A DNA stretch of 62,167 nucleotides from a virus. The translations under genes and the position numbers were made by a program. The notes below the pieces were generated by a model. That model was not told the origin of the DNA and did no database searches. It saw only the letters and a list, made by a program, of their open reading frames with translations. This document shows positions 6,783 through 14,473 of this stretch, in pieces (positions within the stretch are counted from its first letter, which is position 1; every line of letters begins with the position of its first letter). The stretch is from positions 1 to 62,167 of the IMG/VR virus record IMGVR_UViG_3300037485_002384; one strand, written 5' to 3'.

Positions 6783-8294
6783 ATGTCTGAAAAGGTACCT
6801 GCAAAAAAAGATATAGCATTATCCATACTAGAATCAGGGGAGTTTGAAAAAGAATTAATAAAACAAATTCATTCAGACTCCTACTATGAATTCTTCAAAC
6901 AGGCGTATGCTGTACTTTTACCAGGTGAACCATATTCAGATAATTGGCATATAAAGTATTTATGTGATAGATTACAACAAGAATTCGAAAGAATAAAAAG
7001 AAGAGAGATACGTCAACAGGATATAATTATAAATATTCCTTTTAGATCTGCAAAATCTTTAATCTGCACAGTAGTATTCCCGGTATGGTGTTGGACACAG
7101 GATCAGTCAACAAAATTCATTACAACATCATATGCAGCAGCCCTGGCACTAGAACATGCATTAGCATCTAGAAGTTTAATAACTAGCGAGTGGTTTCAAA
7201 ACTTATATAGTGGACTTATAGAATTTGCTGAAGATCAGAATGCAGCCGGGTTTTATAAAATAAAAGGTGGTGGTTTTAGGAAGTCAGTTGGTATAGGTGG
7301 ACAAATTACCGGATCAGGTGCTGATATCATAATTGTAGATGATCCACAGAATCCTAAAATGGCAGCTTCTGAAGTAGAAAGGAAGACAGTAAAGAACTTT
7401 TATGATCAAACACTATACTCTCGTTTAAATCAACCAGAATTAGGTGTGAGGATTGTCATCATGCAAAGATTAGCTGAAGAAGATCTTTCAGGTCATTTAA
7501 TGGATACATCACCAGAGAAGCATGATCATATATGTATACCTGTAGAATTGGACCGTAACAATATGGATAAAGAAAACCTTTCACCATTAAGCCTACTAAA
7601 ACATTATGATGAGAATGGTTTGTATTGGCCAGGTCGTTTTTCAAAAGCTAATATAAACGATTACATTAGTCGATTAGGATCAAAAGAAGCAGCGGGTCAA
7701 TTATACCAAAGACCAGCACCTAAAGAAGGTAATATGGTTAAAGAAGCATGGTTTGATGTAATCGACCCAACTACATTAGTAAGGGATCTAAGGTACGAGC
7801 CTATGATGTTCTTCCTAGATACAGCAGAATCAGATGATCAGCAAGCCAATGGAGATTACTCTGCTATGGTTGTGGCATATAAAAAGAATAACTGTATTTA
7901 TGTGTGTAATGTAGTAAAGGTTAAAAAAGCCTTTCATGAACTATGTAAATTTATACCGGTATTTGTTAATGAAAATTTATACTCTCAATTCTCTCAAATA
8001 AAAGTAGAACCGAAATCATCCGGTAAATCAGTAGTAAGTCAATTGAGAGCAACTACACAATTAAATATATCTGAGTTACCAGCACCTAAAGATTCAAAAG
8101 TTACCAGGTTATCATCTATGACACCTGCAATGGAATCAAGAAGAGTTAAATTTTTACAAGGTAATTATCTAAAGCCATTTATGGACAACTTACTAGTATT
8201 CCCAAATGGTAAACATGATGATGATGTGGATGCATTTATACACTGTGTTGAACATCTATTAGGTGGTAATGACTTTGATTTTGACTTTGCATAA
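6783..8294 (+). CDS. Terminase large subunit
   Basis: This is the ATP-driven DNA packaging motor and headful or cos nuclease. The ATPase domain shows a Walker A-like motif NIPFRSAKS (about residues 84-92), preceded by a DNWH motif, and a Walker B IIIVDDP (182-188). The RNase H-like nuclease domain begins at FFLDTAES (Asp346) and ends with the acidic cluster KHDDDVDAF (477-485), as expected for the metal-binding residues. The length of 503 residues is normal. The ATG at 6783 fits the alignment start. It is followed at once by the sigma-like factor gene. Confidence 0.93.
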   Translation: MSEKVPAKKDIALSILESGEFEKELIKQIHSDSYYEFFKQAYAVLLPGEPYSDNWHIKYLCDRLQQEFERIKRREIRQQDIIINIPFRSAKSLICTVVFPVWCWTQDQSTKFITTSYAAALALEHALASRSLITSEWFQNLYSGLIEFAEDQNAAGFYKIKGGGFRKSVGIGGQITGSGADIIIVDDPQNPKMAASEVERKTVKNFYDQTLYSRLNQPELGVRIVIMQRLAEEDLSGHLMDTSPEKHDHICIPVELDRNNMDKENLSPLSLLKHYDENGLYWPGRFSKANINDYISRLGSKEAAGQLYQRPAPKEGNMVKEAWFDVIDPTTLVRDLRYEPMMFFLDTAESDDQQANGDYSAMVVAYKKNNCIYVCNVVKVKKAFHELCKFIPVFVNENLYSQFSQIKVEPKSSGKSVVSQLRATTQLNISELPAPKDSKVTRLSSMTPAMESRRVKFLQGNYLKPFMDNLLVFPNGKHDDDVDAFIHCVEHLLGGNDFDFDFA

Positions 8295-8295
8295 T

Positions 8296-8787
8296 ATGAA
8301 TAAATTAATAAAATACTATTTAGATAATACTAGTAAAATATATGGGTATACACTAAAGCTATATAAATATGACAGAGAAAAAACAGATCATTTAATAGGT
8401 GATATGTTATTGAAGGTTTTAGAGAAAAATATTGGTTATAATGAATTGAGAGCTAGTGAAACCACAATATTATGCACTATTATAAAAAATATGTTTCTAG
8501 ATAATATCAGAAGGAAATCTGAAAAATTTAATAAGGTGGAATTATTTGAATGTTATAATTCTGTTAACTGTGAGATAGGGATGGATGTGCCTATAATTGA
8601 AAAACAAATAGATAAATTAAAGAACAGGCATAAGTTAGTAATTGATTTACATATAAAAGGTTACTCTTACAATGAGATATCTGAATCACTTAATATACCT
8701 GTTGGTACAGTAAAGGCTGATATGTTTAAAATAAGAGGTTTATTAAAAAAGAGGTTGAGTGAAGTGGGTTTTGAAATTAATTATTAG
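8296..8787 (+). CDS. ECF-type sigma factor-like protein
   Basis: The protein of 163 residues has a sigma-70 region 2-like helical part (about 25-75, including ATILCTIIKNMFLDNIRRK-type residues) and a convincing region 4 helix-turn-helix (about 108-155: KLVIDLHIKGYSYNEISESLNIPVGTVKADMF). Such proteins redirect RNA polymerase to alternative promoters. I chose the ATG at 8296, one base past the terminase stop; an upstream ATG inside the terminase gene is less likely. It is a good candidate for the factor that reads the phage's unusual TAnnTTTA promoters. Confidence 0.75.
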   Translation: MNKLIKYYLDNTSKIYGYTLKLYKYDREKTDHLIGDMLLKVLEKNIGYNELRASETTILCTIIKNMFLDNIRRKSEKFNKVELFECYNSVNCEIGMDVPIIEKQIDKLKNRHKLVIDLHIKGYSYNEISESLNIPVGTVKADMFKIRGLLKKRLSEVGFEINY

Positions 8788-8791
8788 ATAA

Positions 8792-8823
8792 TTTGTATTT
8801 ATGTTAAATAAATTGTAATTTTA
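8792..8823 (+). promoter_or_regulatory. Promoter with palindromic operator, leaderless
   Basis: TTTG (8792-8795), TTTATGTTAAATAAA (8798-8812) and TAATTTTA (8816-8823), with a 20-nt spacer. An ATG begins exactly 5 nt past the box, at the predicted transcription start. Confidence 0.65.
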
Positions 8824-8827
8824 CAGA

Positions 8828-8927
8828 ATGAGTGATATAGTAATAAAAGTAAGGAAGTATAGGTTCAAAATTTAAAGTTAAACTAAAAGAAGAATTCAGT
8901 AATTCAGAAAATAAAGGATTAGGATAA
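8828..8927 (+). pseudogene. Short ORF with an apparent frameshift
   Basis: An ATG at 8828 opens MSDIVIKVRKYRFKI and then meets TAA at 8873-8875. The +1 frame from 8871 stays open, reading KVKLKEEFSNSENKGLG, and ends with a TAA at 8925-8927 that overlaps the next start (TAATG). Together they look like one ~32-residue gene broken by a single indel at AAAATTTAAAG, or joined by a +1 frameshift. A sequencing error is also possible. Confidence 0.4.
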
Positions 8928-9175
8928 TGCAACAATCTCATAAATTATCAAGGCAATTACCAACAGAAGCTAGACCTATGAAAACAGGTAATCCAATAAG
9001 TCTATACACAGGTGTTACTTGGGATAAAAGTATGAATAAATGGAGATCATCAATTACCAGAGATAAGAAAACAAAACACCTAGGATCATTTGATAAAGAG
9101 TCAGATGCATCAATAGCATATGATGAAGCTGCAGAAAGACATATACGTTTAAAGAAATCAGATCTAGTAGGCTAA
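8927..9175 (+). CDS. AP2-domain DNA-binding protein
   Basis: Residues about 27-73 match the AP2 DNA-binding domain: YTGVTWDKSMNKW, then SITRDKKTKHLGSFD and the helix SDASIAYDEAAERH. In phages this domain usually occurs fused to HNH homing endonucleases; here it stands alone in an 82-residue protein. It may be a regulator or a remnant of a homing endonuclease. It lies just downstream of the sigma-like gene and a palindromic promoter, which fits a regulatory role. Confidence 0.8.
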   Translation: MQQSHKLSRQLPTEARPMKTGNPISLYTGVTWDKSMNKWRSSITRDKKTKHLGSFDKESDASIAYDEAAERHIRLKKSDLVG

Positions 9176-9204
9176 ATTAAAAAAAATAAATAAAAATAAA
9201 CAAT

Positions 9205-9450
9205 ATGAAAAACTACATTAAGTATTTAAAAAACAACCCTAATAAAATGATTTTGGTAAATGCTGTATTAGCATTTTGCCTTGGTATTAACCTAGCAGTA
9301 AATATAACATTCACTTCTTTAGGCCTCAGTATTGGTGTTGCATTATTTACAACACTAGTATCTAGTTTAATTCTATTACAAGTATGGGGTGAGTATAAAT
9401 TAATTGAAGGTTTTTGGCCTACTGTAAAAGAGTTTTTCGGATGGAAATAG
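9205..9450 (+). CDS. Two-span membrane protein, 81 aa
   Basis: Two hydrophobic segments (about residues 15-33 and 37-60) are flanked by a basic N-terminus and a short aromatic tail, a hairpin membrane topology. It overlaps the start of the next membrane protein gene by 10 nt. A holin-like function is conceivable from topology but another, better holin candidate sits in the lysis cassette near 58721. Confidence 0.6.
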   Translation: MKNYIKYLKNNPNKMILVNAVLAFCLGINLAVNITFTSLGLSIGVALFTTLVSSLILLQVWGEYKLIEGFWPTVKEFFGWK

Positions 9451-9857
9451 TAAACAAATTATTAGTATCAGTTATATGGGTTATATATGCCATATATGAA
9501 GGTCAGAGAGAGGCGTATTATTATCAAGCTATAAGTGTGTTTAATCTAAAAAGATCCAACATACATTGGATATATGCTCTTCAGAGAGGTTTATTCCTAG
9601 TAGTCATGGGATTGCTATTAAAAAGCATATTTCTTCCGGTAGGACTTGCATTTATATTTCCATTCTTTCATGATGGATTCTATTACATTAGATTCAATAT
9701 ACTTTCACCTATGAATTATAAAAAAAGATTTATTGATCAATCATCAACTTCTACAGCTGTGATGGAATTCAATTGGATTACAAGATTGCTAATGTTTATA
9801 ACAGGTATTATAATATTAACCATTAATATAACTATTTGTGAGTTGTTCGGGCTGTAA
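9441..9857 (+). CDS. Multi-span membrane protein, 138 aa
   Basis: I use the ATG at 9441. Three to four hydrophobic segments are visible, around residues 4-20, 45-65, 66-82 and 112-136. The gene overlaps the membrane protein upstream and the HNH gene downstream, so it is part of a tight cluster. No family is recognised; an upstream TTG would only add nine residues read in the overlap. Confidence 0.6.
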   Translation: MEIVNKLLVSVIWVIYAIYEGQREAYYYQAISVFNLKRSNIHWIYALQRGLFLVVMGLLLKSIFLPVGLAFIFPFFHDGFYYIRFNILSPMNYKKRFIDQSSTSTAVMEFNWITRLLMFITGIIILTINITICELFGL

Positions 9858-10635
9858 TAGTGATCATATACAAAATAAGAAATACAATCTTTGTGGGGAA
9901 TGTGTTTTTAAGAAATCTCATGGTGGTAAGTCAAAAGCTGAAGTATACCAGGAACGAGCTGATAAGAAACCAAAGAAGACTTATGAGTTTAAAAATAAAA
10001 AGATACAACAACCTACATCATATACAATTAAAGCTAATATAGTAATATTAGGAAAAGTTATAGGTGAATTAAAGCCAATAGATCTTAAATATTTCCAAGA
10101 TGAAGAAAGTAGAAAGAATGAGATTAATCAAAACCTAGCTGAATTAGAAGCAAGAAGAGATGCTAAGAAAAATGGTGAAGAATTTAATCTAGCTGAATAT
10201 GAAATAAATTCAGGACAGGTGGAGATAGGTAATCATTTACATTCAATGTTTCCTAAAAAGAAAAAGAAGCAAAAAGCCATAAAACAAGTATCTGAAAAAC
10301 AAGCACCAATAGAAAGAGCTTATAAACTTACTTGTATTGATATGGACCATACTACAGAGCCACTTTGCACCGGGTGTGGTAAATACCAAGGTGGTGATAT
10401 AAGACTCTCTCATAGTCATCTAATATCAAGGGCAGACTGTAAGAGAATAGGAAGACCGGAATTAATATATGAAAGAGATAATCTTACATATCACTGTATG
10501 AATTTTGGTATGAATCAAGGTTGTCATGAAAAATGGGAAAATCCAATTGAAAGAAAAACATTATTAGATTATCAAAAGAATATTGATTATATCAAAACAG
10601 TTAATAGTGAAATGTATATAAAATATAATGCTTAG
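9838..10635 (+). CDS. HNH-type endonuclease with N-terminal zinc ribbon
   Basis: The start is a GTG inside the previous gene; it is supported because the first residues form a zinc ribbon, CSGC...CGEC. A charged linker of about 120 residues follows. The C-terminal part has CTGCG, then SHSHLISR, DNLTYHC and GCHEKWEN, which is the His/Asn/His arrangement and structural Cys pairs of HNH nucleases. HNH genes beside terminases often assist cos cleavage and packaging; a homing endonuclease is the alternative. The 265-residue length leaves room for a DNA-binding linker. Confidence 0.75.
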   Translation: MSCSGCNSDHIQNKKYNLCGECVFKKSHGGKSKAEVYQERADKKPKKTYEFKNKKIQQPTSYTIKANIVILGKVIGELKPIDLKYFQDEESRKNEINQNLAELEARRDAKKNGEEFNLAEYEINSGQVEIGNHLHSMFPKKKKKQKAIKQVSEKQAPIERAYKLTCIDMDHTTEPLCTGCGKYQGGDIRLSHSHLISRADCKRIGRPELIYERDNLTYHCMNFGMNQGCHEKWENPIERKTLLDYQKNIDYIKTVNSEMYIKYNA

Positions 10636-10846
10636 AGAGATTCCTATAATAGATGTAAATGGAAAGAGGCGTAAATTAGGTTTGTACCCTAAATCAATTA
10701 TATTCATAGAGGAGTTGACAAACAATAAATGCAATATAGTTGTAAGAATACAAGGTAAAGAGATTATATATCTATCACCAAAACCATTCAAGTATTTACA
10801 GAACTTTGTTAATTTTTCGGATCTCGGTCTATTTATGGAAAATTAA
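10628..10846 (+). CDS. Hypothetical protein, 72 aa
   Basis: A small beta-rich protein (IPIIDVNGKRRKLGLY ... CNIVVRIQGKEIIYLSPKPF) of unknown function. It overlaps the end of the HNH gene by 8 nt, so it is probably coupled to it. Confidence 0.55.
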   Translation: MLREIPIIDVNGKRRKLGLYPKSIIFIEELTNNKCNIVVRIQGKEIIYLSPKPFKYLQNFVNFSDLGLFMEN

Positions 10847-10850
10847 TTTA

Positions 10851-10878
10851 ATTATGTGAAATAAATTTCGTAATTTTA
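10851..10878 (+). promoter_or_regulatory. Promoter with palindromic site and leader ORF
   Basis: ATTATGTGAAATAAA (10851-10865) is a two-mismatch copy of the 15-bp palindrome, 5 nt before TAATTTTA (10871-10878). An ATG lies 5 nt past the box but opens an 11-residue leader ORF rather than the main gene. Confidence 0.6.
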
Positions 10879-10882
10879 CAAA

Positions 10883-10918
10883 ATGTTAATCTCTCGATTA
10901 TTAATCGGTTATGAATAA
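10883..10918 (+). CDS. Leader peptide, 11 aa
   Basis: The ORF MLISRLLIGYE starts at the predicted transcription start and stops inside the next gene, overlapping the ATG at 10911. Its DNA also contains the palindrome CGATTATTAATCG (10895-10907). The layout suggests that ribosomes loading on the leaderless end reinitiate at the main gene. No function for the peptide itself is implied. Confidence 0.4.
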   Translation: MLISRLLIGYE

Positions 10919-11183
10919 AGAAACAAAAATGAATTTAGAAGAAAATGAATACACAACAACATCCTTTCTAGAATTAATGAAAGAGAGATTTGGTGTAAAG
11001 TTAAGTGGTGAAGAATTTACAGGTAATGATGTTGCGCAATACCTAATAAGAGGTTACACACCTCACAGATATGGTAATTTTAAAATAACATCTCAAGTTA
11101 TTAAGGGGGTTCGTATTATAAAAGTTATAGATCCGAAAAAAGAATCTCTTTTAGAGCAAGTAAAAACAAAATTAAAAAAGTAA
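10911..11183 (+). CDS. Hypothetical protein, 90 aa
   Basis: The middle reads like a small DNA-associated domain (SFLELMKERFGVKLSGEEFTGNDVAQYLIRGYTPHRYG), and the C-terminus is basic. No family is assigned. It is the first main gene under the promoter at 10851 and lies 3 nt before the exonuclease gene, so the two may work together. Confidence 0.55.
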   Translation: MNKETKMNLEENEYTTTSFLELMKERFGVKLSGEEFTGNDVAQYLIRGYTPHRYGNFKITSQVIKGVRIIKVIDPKKESLLEQVKTKLKK

Positions 11184-11186
11184 TTA

Positions 11187-11837
11187 ATGGCTATTAATAG
11201 TATAATCTGTATTGACGTTGAAACAGGTGGTCTTCATCCATCAAAGAATCCAGTTACCCAAATAGCTTATCAAGCATTCGAATTAGATACTTATAAACCT
11301 TTATTAGAGTTCTCTAGTTACATCAAGCCTTATGATACAGGGTTAGTGTATGAACCCAAAGCAATGGATTATACAGGTATAACAGCACAACACTTAGCTA
11401 GCGGTCTTGATTTAAAGTCTGTTGTAAAGCAGATGTGGGAAGATTTTAGTAGAGTAACAAGCAGTCACACAAAGAAACCTATCCTCTTAGGACATAATGT
11501 TGGGTTTGATATTGGTTTTATAAAACAGGTATTTAATTATTGTAAAGTGGATATAGCTAAAGTTTTAGATTGTAATCACGATATACCGAAGTCAATCGAT
11601 ACACTTTCATTAGCTAAACAAAAATGGGCTAAAGATGAAAAAGTGACTACTTACAACTTAACAGCATGTTGTCAGAGAGCTGGTATTGAATTAATAGACG
11701 CTCATGATGCATTAAATGATGTTAAAGGAACTAAGGAGCTATTCTTTTACTTTACTAATGGTTTAAGATCAGGTGATACTCAAAATACAGAAGAGACAAC
11801 AAAACACACAAGAATAAGAAATAATTTTAATTTTTAA
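11187..11837 (+). CDS. DEDDh-family 3'-5' exonuclease (DnaQ-like)
   Basis: The protein has the three exonuclease motifs of the RNase T/DNA polymerase III epsilon family: IDVETGG (Asp10, Glu12), LGHNVGFDIGFI (about residues 102-113), and HDALNDVKGT near residue 173. These bind two metal ions for 3'-5' removal of nucleotides. It is a stand-alone enzyme of 216 residues, suitable for proofreading, host DNA degradation or recombination. No DNA polymerase is present in the window, so the partner is unknown. Confidence 0.88.
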   Translation: MAINSIICIDVETGGLHPSKNPVTQIAYQAFELDTYKPLLEFSSYIKPYDTGLVYEPKAMDYTGITAQHLASGLDLKSVVKQMWEDFSRVTSSHTKKPILLGHNVGFDIGFIKQVFNYCKVDIAKVLDCNHDIPKSIDTLSLAKQKWAKDEKVTTYNLTACCQRAGIELIDAHDALNDVKGTKELFFYFTNGLRSGDTQNTEETTKHTRIRNNFNF

Positions 11838-11840
11838 TAT

Positions 11841-12335
11841 ATGTCAAAGAAAGTAATGATTGATCCAATATCAGCAGAGAATAAAGCGAGAATTAATAAA
11901 TCTTTTGAAGATAATAAATCTGATTTAAGAAGAGCGTTAAGTGAACCAAACCCACCAATGCCATTAGATAGTACAAAAGGTGAAATAGTGCCTTTAAGTG
12001 ATGTAAGTGATAAAGATATAGTGGAGGCATTTACTAAGGATCCTGAAATGAAAAAACAGGCAAACATATCAGCATTTGCAATTCAAAAAGAATTTACAAA
12101 TTGGTTTTCTATACAACAGTTAGTTAAGAAGTTTAAAACCTCAGTACCGGAAGCTGCTAAACAAATTGAGATGTTAATGTTGTTTAATGTATGTGTAGGT
12201 AAAGTTGAAAAAGGGAAAGCTTTCTTTAAAATAGATATATCTCAAAGAGCACAAAGATCCCTTATTTTAGAACAAATAGCTGAGAAAGAGGGTGAAATCT
12301 TATTTTTAAAAGAAAAATTAGGGAAATTAGATTAA
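11841..12335 (+). CDS. Hypothetical protein, 164 aa
   Basis: An N-terminal 60-residue polar region (with Pro/Ser/Asp) precedes a helical domain; residues about 84-130 (NWFSIQQLVKKFKTSVPEAAKQI) have the look of a winged helix, and the C-terminus is a charged coiled coil. It starts 3 nt after the exonuclease. Function is unknown. Confidence 0.55.
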   Translation: MSKKVMIDPISAENKARINKSFEDNKSDLRRALSEPNPPMPLDSTKGEIVPLSDVSDKDIVEAFTKDPEMKKQANISAFAIQKEFTNWFSIQQLVKKFKTSVPEAAKQIEMLMLFNVCVGKVEKGKAFFKIDISQRAQRSLILEQIAEKEGEILFLKEKLGKLD

Positions 12336-12342
12336 TTTTTCT

Positions 12343-12350
12343 TATTTTTA
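12343..12350 (+). promoter_or_regulatory. Late-type promoter box
   Basis: TATTTTTA is preceded by a run of five T ending 2 nt upstream, the pattern seen at tail and fibre promoters, with no palindrome. An ATG 5 nt past the box opens a four-codon leader ORF (MKQV, 12355-12369). The next main gene starts at 12404. Confidence 0.45.
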
Positions 12351-12403
12351 CCAAATGAAACAGGTTTAAATAAAACTACCGGTTCAATTATAAATAAACA
12401 CGA

Positions 12404-12802
12404 ATGCTTAATACTACAATTGCTAAGGGTGAACAAGCTAGAATCATTGGTCAAATCCAAGGTATTTATAGCAATGCAGATTCATTATTAAAACCAACTA
12501 TGAATCAAGTTGAGTTTGAAAAAGCTATTCAGGAGGATAAAATATTATTCTATTTTAGCGATGTTGTAAAAAGCTTCTCAGCAGATGCTTTATCTAAAAT
12601 AGAAAAAGAGGAAGATGTTGTTAAAAAACAAGAGATTTTAAAATCATCGTCTGATCAATTAGCATCATTACAATCTGTCGAAGTTGTGTTTGATAAAATG
12701 GTTAAATCTATTTACGTAGACGTTATCTGTTTAGATACGAATACATTCAAAGATAACGCTATTAATAGAAAATTAGATCGCGTTGGTCAGTTAGTTAAAT
12801 AG
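12404..12802 (+). CDS. Hypothetical protein upstream of portal, 132 aa
   Basis: A mostly helical, charged protein with a final patch of short hydrophobic residues; no family is recognised. Its position directly before the portal gene and behind a late-type promoter suggests a role in virion assembly. Confidence 0.55.
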   Translation: MLNTTIAKGEQARIIGQIQGIYSNADSLLKPTMNQVEFEKAIQEDKILFYFSDVVKSFSADALSKIEKEEDVVKKQEILKSSSDQLASLQSVEVVFDKMVKSIYVDVICLDTNTFKDNAINRKLDRVGQLVK

Positions 12803-12853
12803 TTTACTCTAAGTAAAGTTTTCGATATTAATTTCAAAACATGAGTAAATGAC

Positions 12854-14449
12854 ATGGCTAAAAATAAAAACAAACTCTCTATAAACGATATACCAGCCAT
12901 TGACGAACAAATAGCTAAAGCTAATATTGTTAAAAGTTTGGCTATCCAATCTGCACTAACTTCAAATAGTGTAGATGATATATATAAGGCACAAAAATAT
13001 CTTCAAACTATTCAACCTAAAGAGAAAGACGTAAAACCTCAATCTCTTTTAATAGACCCTCAATCTCATGGTGCTGATGGTTATAAGGAAAAGTCATTTA
13101 GACTTTCTTATGATATATTAAGAGCAATGGCTCGATCACCAATCTTTAAAGCTATCATCAGAACTAGAGTTAGTCAGGTGATGAATTTCATAGAACCTCA
13201 AAAAGACAAATACTCCCCAGGTTTTGTTATAAAGCCAAAGGATGCGAAAGTAACTGATAGTGGTATTAAACTAAGTAAAGAACAAGAGACTCGAGTTAAG
13301 GAATTAACTGAGTTTGTTTTAAATTGTGGTGATAATACAAATGAATGGCATGGTGATAACTTTGCATCATTTACAAGAAAATTTATAACTGATTCTTTAG
13401 AATTAGATCAGGCTACAGCTGAGGTTGTAAGAAATAGAGGTGGTGAGGTTTGTGAGTTTATTGCCACAGATGCAGCTACATATAGAATTGCAGACACTCA
13501 CAATGATGAGAAAAATGGTTCTACAAGATTACAAAAGGGTGCTAAGAATGGTTATTTACCATATTATGTGCAGATATATCAATCAAGGATCATGGCTGAG
13601 TTCTATCCATGGGAATTGATATTTGGAATAAGAAACCCATCAACAAGCATATTAGCTAATGGTTACGGTAGAAGTGAATTAGAAGATTTAATTGAAAATG
13701 TAACAGCAATGTTAAATGCTGATCAATACAATGCTAATTTCTTTAAGGTAGGATCTAATCCAAAAGGTATTTTAAGAGTCTCTGGTAATATTAACCAAGG
13801 TCGTATAGATGAGTTTAAAAATCATTGGCAAGCTCAAATGTCAGGTGTTAGGAATGCACACAAATTACCTATCATAGAAGGGGATAAAATGGACTTTATC
13901 AATACTCAAACATCCAATAAGGATATGGAGTATGGTAAATATCAAGAATTCTTAATTAAAATAGGATGTGCTCATTATCTAATGGATCCATCTGAAATTG
14001 GATTTCCAATGCAAGGTGCTTCGGGTAATGCCGGTCTTGGAGGTGATGGTGGTACAAAAGAAAAATTAGAGTACTCAAAAGACAAAGGGTTAAAACCTCT
14101 ATTAACATCATATCAAAATTGGATTAACAAATATATTATAGATCAAAAAGACTCTAATTACATATTAACATTTGAAGGTATTGATGTAGAGTCTCCAGAG
14201 AAAGAATTAGAAAATGATGTTAAGGCGGTATCAAACTGGGCAACTGTAAATGAAATAAGAAGAAAGAGAGGGATGAAGGATGTAGAAGGTGGTGATATTA
14301 TTTTAAATCCAATATTTCTACAAGCTAAAATGGCAGCTATGCAAGGTGATCAACAATCAAATGATTATGTAGATCAAGAACAAGGTGATGAGCCAAACCC
14401 ATTTCAAAAATCATTAGAAACTGATATTCAAAGTATATTTGCTAATTAA
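12854..14449 (+). CDS. Portal protein
   Basis: The portal forms the dodecameric ring through which DNA enters and leaves the head. Recognisable portions are DILRAMARSPIFKAIIRTRV (residues about 86-105), ELIFGIRNPSTSILANGYGRSEL with the following ENVTAMLNADQYNANFF stem region, and LIKIGCAHYLMDPSEIGFP. These match the general pattern of phage portals of the SPP1/HK97-like type. The length of 531 residues is normal, and its position between terminase and head genes is classical. Confidence 0.88.
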   Translation: MAKNKNKLSINDIPAIDEQIAKANIVKSLAIQSALTSNSVDDIYKAQKYLQTIQPKEKDVKPQSLLIDPQSHGADGYKEKSFRLSYDILRAMARSPIFKAIIRTRVSQVMNFIEPQKDKYSPGFVIKPKDAKVTDSGIKLSKEQETRVKELTEFVLNCGDNTNEWHGDNFASFTRKFITDSLELDQATAEVVRNRGGEVCEFIATDAATYRIADTHNDEKNGSTRLQKGAKNGYLPYYVQIYQSRIMAEFYPWELIFGIRNPSTSILANGYGRSELEDLIENVTAMLNADQYNANFFKVGSNPKGILRVSGNINQGRIDEFKNHWQAQMSGVRNAHKLPIIEGDKMDFINTQTSNKDMEYGKYQEFLIKIGCAHYLMDPSEIGFPMQGASGNAGLGGDGGTKEKLEYSKDKGLKPLLTSYQNWINKYIIDQKDSNYILTFEGIDVESPEKELENDVKAVSNWATVNEIRRKRGMKDVEGGDIILNPIFLQAKMAAMQGDQQSNDYVDQEQGDEPNPFQKSLETDIQSIFAN

Positions 14450-14469
14450 ACGGAAATTTTATAAATTTA
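14438..14469 (+). promoter_or_regulatory. Promoter, leaderless
   Basis: TTTG (14438-14441, inside the end of the portal gene), a 20-nt spacer and TAAATTTA (14462-14469). The ATG at 14474 starts 5 nt past the box, predicting a leaderless message. There is no palindrome. Confidence 0.55.
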
Positions 14470-14473
14470 CAAA

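Noticed and set aside
9205-9450. Two-span protein at 9205 as the holin
   Set aside because: The lysis cassette at 58105-59655 has a better-placed holin next to the lysin; topology alone does not decide it.
9860-10042. A + strand open frame inside the HNH gene
   Set aside because: It is out of frame with the zinc-ribbon and HNH motifs and contains no recognisable sequence.
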